From: Alitta virens
Taxonomy: Eukaryota; Annelida; Polychaeta; Phyllodocida; Nereididae
Direction: 5' to 3'
Length of the DNA: 64,000 nt
NCBI GenBank assembly: GCA_932294295.1
Contig: OW028585.1
Location: 25,028,813 to 25,092,812 of the forward strand
A program made the translations under genes and the position numbers. Of the stretch, positions 56,707-64,000 are shown piece by piece (position 1 is the first letter of the stretch; every line of letters starts with the position of its first letter). The notes under the pieces were generated by a model. The model saw only the letters and a list, made by a program, of their open reading frames with translations. It did not search any database and was not told the DNA's origin.

Positions 56707-59700
56707 CTACGTGTACAAGACTAGCACCAACATGTACTCCAAGACAGAGATATATTGCAATTAAAAACAATAAACTAGAGGCCACAACGGGAAATGGCAC
56801 ATCCAAGAATTAATACCTCAAATAGAAGAAAATAATTTAATAATCAAGTATAACTCAAAGACCAAGATGAAATTCTACTAATGTACATAACTATCAAAAT
56901 ATTTGTAAAACACAAGACAGTGGTGAACATCAATGAGTTACATTCGGAAATTGTATTAAGATGTATATGTTATAGAGCAATCCTAAATCTATCCAATAAC
57001 AATTTAACAAAATAACTTATTACCAAATACCAACAATTATTAACTTAAGGTGGCATTGTATTTAATTGTGTCTTTCTGATATATGTGTTTTTATTTTTAT
57101 TATGTAATACTCTTGACTTCACAGTTTAGGGGGCATTTCTTGCAGGTGCCTTCTTCTTTAGGCCAGCCTGACCCCCCCCCCCCTCCCTAGGTGGGCTAGT
57201 ATCACTCAAATCTCTTGTTCCACTCCATTGAATCCGCATTCCTGTTTGACTCAACTTGTCTCGGTCATGCTTCATGACCCCCCCAGGATCAAATTCACTT
57301 GGCGAATTACTTCCATACTTTACTGCAATAGAATGTTGAATAGGAATATCTCTTCTCTTGAGGATTAGGTGACACTGTCTGAAGTTAATGGACAATTCGA
57401 CAAATCATACTAAGCTGGTAATTCCCCAAATATACACCATGTTGATTTCAAGCTTGGTTCCTTGAAAATCACTCAATATACAACTATTAAATGCATATCT
57501 CTGCAACTTGTAATGCTATAGACACACACAAACTGTCAATTTCTTAAACCAATGCAATACTTTATAGATGGATAGACAGACACATAGATAGATAGATCCA
57601 TATATTTTTGTTTTGCAAATTGCCTCTTGCCAATTAAACACACCTCAGTTGGTTATTTATTTGGCAATGACAAAACGTGCCATTATTCCTGTATCCACAA
57701 GGCTTTTAAATGGAGAAAATTATGCTTTGCAATCCCAGTCCATTTTTACTTGTCACATTATGCGGAGTTACAGAAAGTGTCCATTTCAGAAAATAGGTCC
57801 AAATGACAAAGAAATATTGCAAGGCCTTAAAAGAAAAAGAAACTATGCAATTACCTGAAATTAAGTTCCTGCTTCCAAGTGATATATGTGGGTGAAGCTT
57901 CGTGGTCCTAGGTTGTTCGTAATATGCCCATATCATACAGTGCATGTTCTGTCATCAATTTTAGATGTATGCATGTGCAGTTGTATTGTAGTCTGTGAAG
58001 TTCAGGGTACTGCAGTTTGGTTTTATACAACTCGTTTTTGTTAATTTTTGGAATGCGTTACACAGACAAAATGACGTTAGTTATCAAAAGTTATTTATTA
58101 CTATTGTTTAGAATTTCATGAGAAATTATCATTTTTAAAGCCAATATAAATTGTTCACAAACTTAAATGAGTATATGCACCGAGTAGAATGGAAAAAAAC
58201 TCAATTATCTAACATGTGTTCTTGAATGAATCGATTGCCAAAAGATAGGGCACTATCCCACTATGTCCTTGTTGAAGGTGACTGGGGTTATTGTCTGAGA
58301 CATGCTCTGTTACCCTCCCCCCCCCCCCCCAGGGCAAATATAGGTTGTTCAGCCGAATGGGTAAGGTTACGCAACATCCTAGTTTATGTGCCAATTCTCT
58401 GTGTGTCAGTGTCTGTCTGTCTATTTGTGGTACGTGTCTGTCTCACTGGGGCGAGTTTGCCCCACTCTACATGACTCACAGACTATGCCACTCTTATCAG
58501 TAAGCATGCAATAAGACCAAGGCTACTGACTTTGTCAATAATATCTTTTTACTCCCCCTGTGCAACTGCCTTTAAGGATGAGGCCAGTTTCAGTCAAAAA
58601 CATTATGTAACACCTCAAAAATGGCAATATCATACACAACAATAATTTTCCTTCTTACTCTAAGTGATAACTTTTATTATTTTTTGGTATTTACCACCTA
58701 TTTTCGAGGAATTCCTTGCCCGTTTGCTGGGAATGTTCAATTCTCATCTCTAGTGGCAGCTACTTTGCATATTTCACCATTTACACACATGATGGTGCTT
58801 TGATTGGCCAATATCTCCCAAGCACTGTGTCCTGTCAGCTTTAAGCCAATTAAGTGATCTAACTGAGCATCTTTGTTTAGGAATTGAGTGTACAGCACTG
58901 CTCCTCTTAAGATACCTACCCTTCAGCAGGCTAACGTATGGTGCCCTATTATGGTCAGTGTCCTAATATGGTCAGTTTCAATTAATGCTCGCTCATTTCA
59001 TCTGTTCAGCACTTGCACCACTGAAGCAGCAGCAATTTTTAAACTTCGCCAAGCATCCATCAGGCTCTCGAAGGCACTCCTACATCGCCCGACAGACATC
59101 CGGCAGATGCCCGAGAAACATCCGGCGAACGTTTTACGAGTGTTCTAGGAGTGGACGCGAGTGGATGGACAGAGGCTATGTATGGCTAAGTATGGCTACA
59201 AATGGCTACGCACAGCTGCATATTGCTACGTATGACCAAGTACGTATGTAGAACGTACGTAGAATGTACGTAGAACGTATGTAGGATGTTTGTAGGACAT
59301 ACGTAGGAGATATGTAGGACATACATAGGGCCCTTGCCATTGATCCCCAAACAAGTTACATAACTTATATAAACAATTTACTCGTAGAGTGTCCGCCTTT
59401 TTTTTTAACATGTTTAAAAAAATTTTACCCTCTCAACATATGCTTGAGTGGTCAAACGCGACCAGGAGTGATTTAATAACATACACTCAAAACGACAGCT
59501 TCTGTTTTCTTCTGATATTCTTGTGTATACTGATATCCTACACAAACAAACATGGCGGTCGCGGTCGTTCAAGACGGTTTGGGTGAACGGAAACTAATTT
59601 GACGGTCGTTTGTCATGTTAGTGGAGACGTTCGCTTATGGAGTGACTTTTATAGATGGAAAACGTTAATGCTGACATGTTGTGGTCATATAACTGGAGCG

Positions 59701-59948
59701 GTCGCTTACGATGGGTGTCTCTCAACAGGAGCACTACTGTATTCAATGCAAACACAAATAACTGATATGCAATTTCGTTGTTAGAAATTCAATGCCATAA
59801 GCCAGCCTATAGGCTATCAGGCAAATTTGTTTGTATTTAAGTCTAACTGGTAAACTGGCAAAATAATTGCAATGAAGTTTCTTTCACAAACATTAAGTGT
59901 TGTTGTTAATGTTTTGGAGAACCATGTGCTGCATATCCAGTTAGCTGC
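56707..59948. other. gene-poor region
   Basis: This contains C homopolymers near 57172 and 58318 and a short tandem tract of gtacgtagaac-like units at 59235-59330. The frame at 57126-57395 (-) is protein-like in part (FDPGGVMKHDRDKLSQTGMR) but crosses a C homopolymer and has no recognised domain. No supported gene. Confidence 0.4.
59235..59330. repeat. short tandem repeat (gtacgtagaacgta-like)
   Basis: About eight degenerate 10-14 bp units of the type acgtagaacgt/acgtaggacat in tandem. Confidence 0.6.
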
Positions 59949-59964
59949 GATCTAACTGTTGTGT

Positions 59965-60147
59965 GTGTGTGTGATTTGGGCTTTACGTCCTGTATGTCTG
60001 CACCAATTGGGCTAATTAGGACAGGTAGGGACCATGGCAATGAGACGAAGGATGAAACAGCCATCCAACTTAGGCTCGACTGGGAATCGAACCCGGGACC
60101 CAGCGGTTGGAAGCCCAGAGCGCTACCTCTGAGCTAGGCCCCCGCCC
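59965..60147 (-). mobile_element. tRNA-derived SINE, family 1, copy 2, with 17-bp TSD
   Basis: The B box (gggttcgattcccag on the - strand) and A box region (agctcagaggtagcgctctg) are clear. The body matches copies 1 and 3. The 17-bp sequence cgatctaactgttgtgt occurs at 59948-59964 and again at 60148-60164, an intact target-site duplication that defines both ends and implies a fairly recent insertion. Confidence 0.9.
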
Positions 60148-60164
60148 CGATCTAACTGTTGTGT

Positions 60165-60979
60165 AAAATGGCCTCTAATTGGCCTGCTGCTTAGGGCATT
60201 TCCTAATGTATTCAGCTACATTCCGATTGGCTGTTGCAAATGACATAGCTGCCTCTTGAGATGAGGAGCAGGTTAGAGTAGTCAGGAGCCCTGGTATTAG
60301 TCATACACATGCTGTCATCACTGAGAAATCTTAATCACATTTTCATTCTTACATATGTATTAGAAGTTACAATTCTCAGGCAATTCTATTATAAGCTCAC
60401 TTAAATGTTGATTGACTTCAGTACCAAGTAATGTATGCTTGTCTGCGAGTGATGAGACAAAATTAATACTTAATTTTCTGCAGTCCACATGTTCACCTTA
60501 AAATGAAATTACTAGCATTATTATCAGACTGTAATCTCTGAAGAGCAAGAAATCGATTAGGTAAGCTTTACTTAAGCAAAAATAAAATAAAAAATATAAA
60601 TATGAATATAAATACATTAATATATACATATATGTATACATTCACCAGATGTCACAGTTATTCATATTGGCCAGAGCGGGAATGCAAAGAATGAACATAT
60701 ATCACTCTTTTTTTAAAGTTCTTTTACACTTTTAACATGTCAAATGAGGTTGCTTAGGTGAGAAAACCACAAGCCACAAAACCACAAAAACAAAATGAAA
60801 AAGAGAGTAGAACATACATGAAGGTTTTACATGAAGAGACTTTCAAGTATAACATGACAAACAAACAGGCTCAATGATAAAACACTGTAAGAAACATCGT
60901 ATATGTAAAGTTTATTATTATTAGGCTGTAGGCTGTTGGTCTTGCTGGACATATTGACCAACTTTTTACACTTTTCGGG
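60165..60979. other. no gene seen
   Basis: AT-rich, stop-dense sequence; nothing recognisable. Confidence 0.5.
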
Positions 60980-61169
60980 GCGGACCCAAATATATGCCCA
61001 TATTTGGCTTCCATTAAATATTAAAAAATATCACCGTTTTTTTGCCAAAATGGTTTCTATCACATGAACAAAGCGGTTTTTTTTGTGACGTCATTTATTG
61101 AATTCAGGGATATGACGTCATAGGCATGACAGAAAGGCTCGCTACTTAAGGTCATAAATTTGGGTCCGC
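60980..61169. mobile_element. MITE-like element with 14-bp termini
   Basis: The termini gcggacccaaatatatg and, inverted, gcggacccaaatttatg enclose 190 bp holding two tgacgtca-type words. Non-coding. Confidence 0.65.
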
Positions 61170-61707
61170 TGTACTGTCATTTTAACCCCGCGTAACCTAA
61201 TAATTGGCACATAAGTCCACTTCTAAATATTTAACAAGCTAGTCAGCAGCATATGGTCAATTGTATTTTATTTTTTCCCAAAAGAGCATCAAATAGATTT
61301 TTTCAGCCTTGGTGTATATATATTATTATAAGTTTGTGCAGGGTGAACAGCGACAAACGAATTTTACCCTCGTTGTTATTTTCGAAATACAATGATGATA
61401 ACAATTCAACAAATAACAATACATTAAAAATACAATTAAGAAAACGAAATATGAATGATAATAATAATATTAAGAAGTAATAATGTTAATAAAGTTAACA
61501 TGAAATAATGATAATAAAGAAAATAGTGGTTTAATCCTAATTATTATTACCAAAGAGACACACTGAATCATTTATGGCTGGACAGGCTGGTTGGTTTTTC
61601 CAATGAGTCTGGTTTGTACATAAGTTCTTTTATTCTTTTGTAAAATAATGTGAATGTAGTATATATGTATTGATCTTTTTGACAAGCTATCTTCAATGTC
61701 ACCCATA
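61170..61707. other. no gene seen
   Basis: Very AT-rich, with an (aat/aac)n-like stretch at 61400-61560. The 75-codon frame is low-complexity Asn. Confidence 0.5.
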
Positions 61708-61902
61708 CGGTGGGTGGTGGGTGAATTAGGGCTTTACGTCCTGTATTTCTGCACCTGATGGGTTAATTAGGACAGGCAGGGACCATGGCAATGAGACGAA
61801 GGATGAAACAGCCATCCAACTTAGGCTCGACTGGGAATCGAACCCGGGACCCAGTGGTTGGAATCCCAGAGCGCTACCAGGGAGCTAGTCCCCCACCATG
61901 TC
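61708..61902 (-). mobile_element. tRNA-derived SINE, family 1, copy 3, with 11-bp TSD
   Basis: The body and A/B boxes match copy 2 closely. The direct repeat tgtcacccata at 61697-61707 and 61903-61913 marks the insertion. Confidence 0.85.
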
Positions 61903-61913
61903 TGTCACCCATA

Positions 61914-63379
61914 TCACCTCAATAATTGTTAATCTTATATGATGCTACTCTAATTGATATGGTGTTCAAGGTAGTTGAGTTAAATTGTATAGATGTCACA
62001 AAAGTATTTTGGTGCTTGGTGTTGTTTCGTTATTTTATATGTTGATACTAATTGATCATAATTTGATATTTCTTGTATATATTACAAATTATACGTCAAA
62101 ACAACGCGACTCAATCAAATAGTATACTGAAAGAATTATATTCACTTAAAGCCTTTTTAATGATTGGAGAGACTGTTAGACATGCATGCATACTCATGAA
62201 TATGCAGGTCACCGTCAAATGTCTGAAATGGTGGTTCTGAGTTTCTGAGTTTGTAATACAAGAAGATTTTATGAGCCATTACAGGACAGTCTTTCAACTC
62301 AGGCCCACGGTGTAAATAATAAATCTTTGCACTATTTGGGTCTTTGCTTTTTCACGCTTCATAGTTAAATCAAATTCAGACTTCCTTTATTTCTTCAAAG
62401 AAGTATATGTTGAGGCTTTGCTGATGTCCGACCATTGTACTCGGTAACTATATATATATACTGAGCCAAGTTGGCCTGTTTCCCATTGAAACCCATTATA
62501 ATTTAGTCATTATAAAGAGCTTTTTGCCTCGAGGTGTACATAATTTCCTGCTGAGCAGATTTTACTGCAAGGGACAACAACTGCATCTCACAGCAAACAC
62601 TGCATCTACAGTGGTTTCTGCTGCAGCTGTTAATTTCTGCTGCAGCCATCTGACATATCTCATTCTCATTTATTTGGACTATATGTAACAGGAATTAAAA
62701 AAATATATGTATGGTGATGTGTGATCTTTCGTAATTAGTACAATGATGCTGCGTTGCAGAAGTTTTGACAACCTACGTAATACCAGTTTCTTTTAAAAAA
62801 AGAGATCTGTCGTGTTTAGAAGAGAGGTTGATTTGTGGGCCATCGCCGCACTATCAAAATTAACTTTACATTTCATAAGATTAGTGAGGGATCATTAATG
62901 GTGTCTTCCGGTGAAAATAAAGGCCATACTTTTGACCCGATTATTGCCAAATTATGATGAAAGTCTCATATTCATATCTTCTTTTGAGGCAGAAATATTT
63001 TGACTCGGGAAGCCTTCAATTCTTTAGCTTTCTGCAGCTGGGCGTGTGTTATCTAACTGCATACGCTGAGCCAAAAAAGAAAGCCTTCACAATTCAATTT
63101 GTTGCATTTCTCAAGACTCAGCCAAACTGCAGTGTATATAGTCACACCTTCATCTACATGTTTCACTTAAGTAATGACTATATAACAACCAACAAGTGAC
63201 TTTAATAGGATTTTATTACAACATATTATACAGGATTTTGACCACAAAATTTCATCGTTTCTTTGATCCGCTTTTAAAGTGATCCGGCCGCTTACTTGAC
63301 GCATGAATATCTGACCTAAAGTGGACATAAAACACATCAAGTCATGCAACACATTGATTACCAGCAAATCATTCGTATC
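61914..63379. other. no gene seen
   Basis: Contains a short (TA)n near 62450 and purine-rich patches. Frames near 62954-63199 have no recognised domain. Confidence 0.45.
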
Positions 63380-63533
63380 TACATGGCCAAATGTGCCATG
63401 TGCGTTTTCCATGAGAAAGATAAACGCATGGAAAACGCATGGTTTTTAGCTAATTATAATAAGGAAAAAACCATGCGTTTTCCATGCGTTTATCCTTCTC
63501 ATGGAAAACGCACGTAGCACAATTGGTCATGTA
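63380..63533. mobile_element. palindromic MITE, family A copy 3
   Basis: It runs from tacatggccaaatgtgccat to gcacaattggtcatgta, with both halves containing catgcgttttccatgcgttt in inverted order. It ends 19 bp from the donor side of the SUEL exon, so it sits at the very start of that intron. Confidence 0.85.
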
Positions 63534-63552
63534 GTGAATATAATTACTATAC

Positions 63553-63655
63553 CTGGAGATATTTGTAGGTGTTGTAACAAGGATTTCCAAAGAGTTCGTT
63601 AGTTGCCACAATTTCGCAGCGGTTTCTTCCATCACACAGTCCACGAACAATTGCT
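63553..63655 (-). CDS. SUEL-type (rhamnose-binding) lectin domain exon
   Basis: Between the acceptor tttgttcag and the donor CAG/gtatag, 103 nt encode AIVRGLCDGRNRCEIVATNE and then LFGNPCYNTYKYLQ. This is the conserved C-terminal half of the SUEL lectin fold: C.G...C.I.AsN..FG.PC..TyKYL. The family binds galactose or rhamnose and is usually secreted or part of larger receptors and lectins. The N-terminal half and the last Cys (VxYxC) should be on other exons, which I could not place here; the gene continues on the - strand in one or both directions. Phase is 2 in and 0 out. Confidence 0.8.
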
Positions 63656-64000
63656 CTGAACAAATTATCGAAAGATAATATTCTGTAACAGCTATTTGTA
63701 CATCTGGCATCATGTATATTTGACATGTTAATTTCACTCATTTACAAAGTGGGCTTGACTATAGCCTGGCAGCAGTCCTGTAAATTTTCGTGGTATTTTG
63801 TAACAGGTTAAATAAACATTGTCTGGGCAGTGGGCAGTATACAGGCATCAGTGCCAACTGACACCATTTCACATCATTGAAAATGAGTAATTAGGTTTTA
63901 TTGGCGATGACTAGTTCATTCAGTGATAACATTCAACCATGGAGACACAGGTGGCTCCATGATGAAACAGTTTTAAAGCAGAAATTGCCGATTCACTGTA
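63656..64000. other. upstream flank of SUEL exon, nothing further seen
   Basis: This should be intron of the lectin gene on the - strand. No second exon was recognised before the window ends. Confidence 0.4.

Noticed and set aside
57126..57395. Protein-like - strand frame of 89 codons
   Set aside because: It crosses a C homopolymer, has no recognised family and no clear splice sites; not enough support for a gene.

Overview
This window is nuclear DNA from an invertebrate animal. It is AT-rich, has spliced genes with GT/AG introns, and is full of microsatellites, palindromic MITE-like elements, tRNA-derived SINEs with target-site duplications and a LINE fragment. I cannot fix the phylum from sequence alone; the SUEL-lectin exon and the huge multi-VWA secreted protein point to a marine invertebrate, but that is inference.

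Layout. (1) 1-9634, + strand: the 3' part of an ankyrin-repeat gene whose start lies outside the window. Seven exons join in phase (350 codons including the stop). Its 5.7-kb intron carries a decayed antisense copy of a multi-copy element ORF and several small inverted repeats. (2) 11964-37429, - strand, convergent with gene 1: one large gene that I could resolve into 37 coding exons. It encodes a signal peptide followed by 15 von Willebrand factor A (VWA) domains joined by proline/threonine-rich linkers, about 3,440 residues. Exon phases agree throughout except for one apparent 1-base frameshift near 14,710. Domains 1 and 7-15 use three exons each; domains 2-6 are each a single exon. Domains 2-5 lie in a very young tandem array with a 1,421-bp unit. 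Every domain is bracketed by a Cys near each end. The central domains keep a full MIDAS metal site, whereas domains 1, 13, 14 and 15 are altered. (3) 37487-40419: a large foldback-type element with terminal inverted repeats, starting 58 bp upstream of the VWA start codon, followed by a second inverted-repeat element (40477-41654). (4) 41.6-63.5 kb: mostly gene-poor repeat-rich DNA, with microsatellites, three copies of one SINE family, a second SINE-like unit, palindromic MITEs and a LINE 3' fragment on the - strand. (5) 63553-63655, - strand: one exon of a SUEL (rhamnose-binding) lectin domain, belonging to a gene that mostly lies elsewhere.

The main biology is the VWA gene. It appears to have grown by repeated duplication of phase-1 symmetric modules, and its linkers are coding minisatellites likely to vary in length. 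A secreted, multivalent, divalent-cation-dependent adhesion or matrix role is the natural inference from the VWA family; its ligand cannot be read from the sequence.
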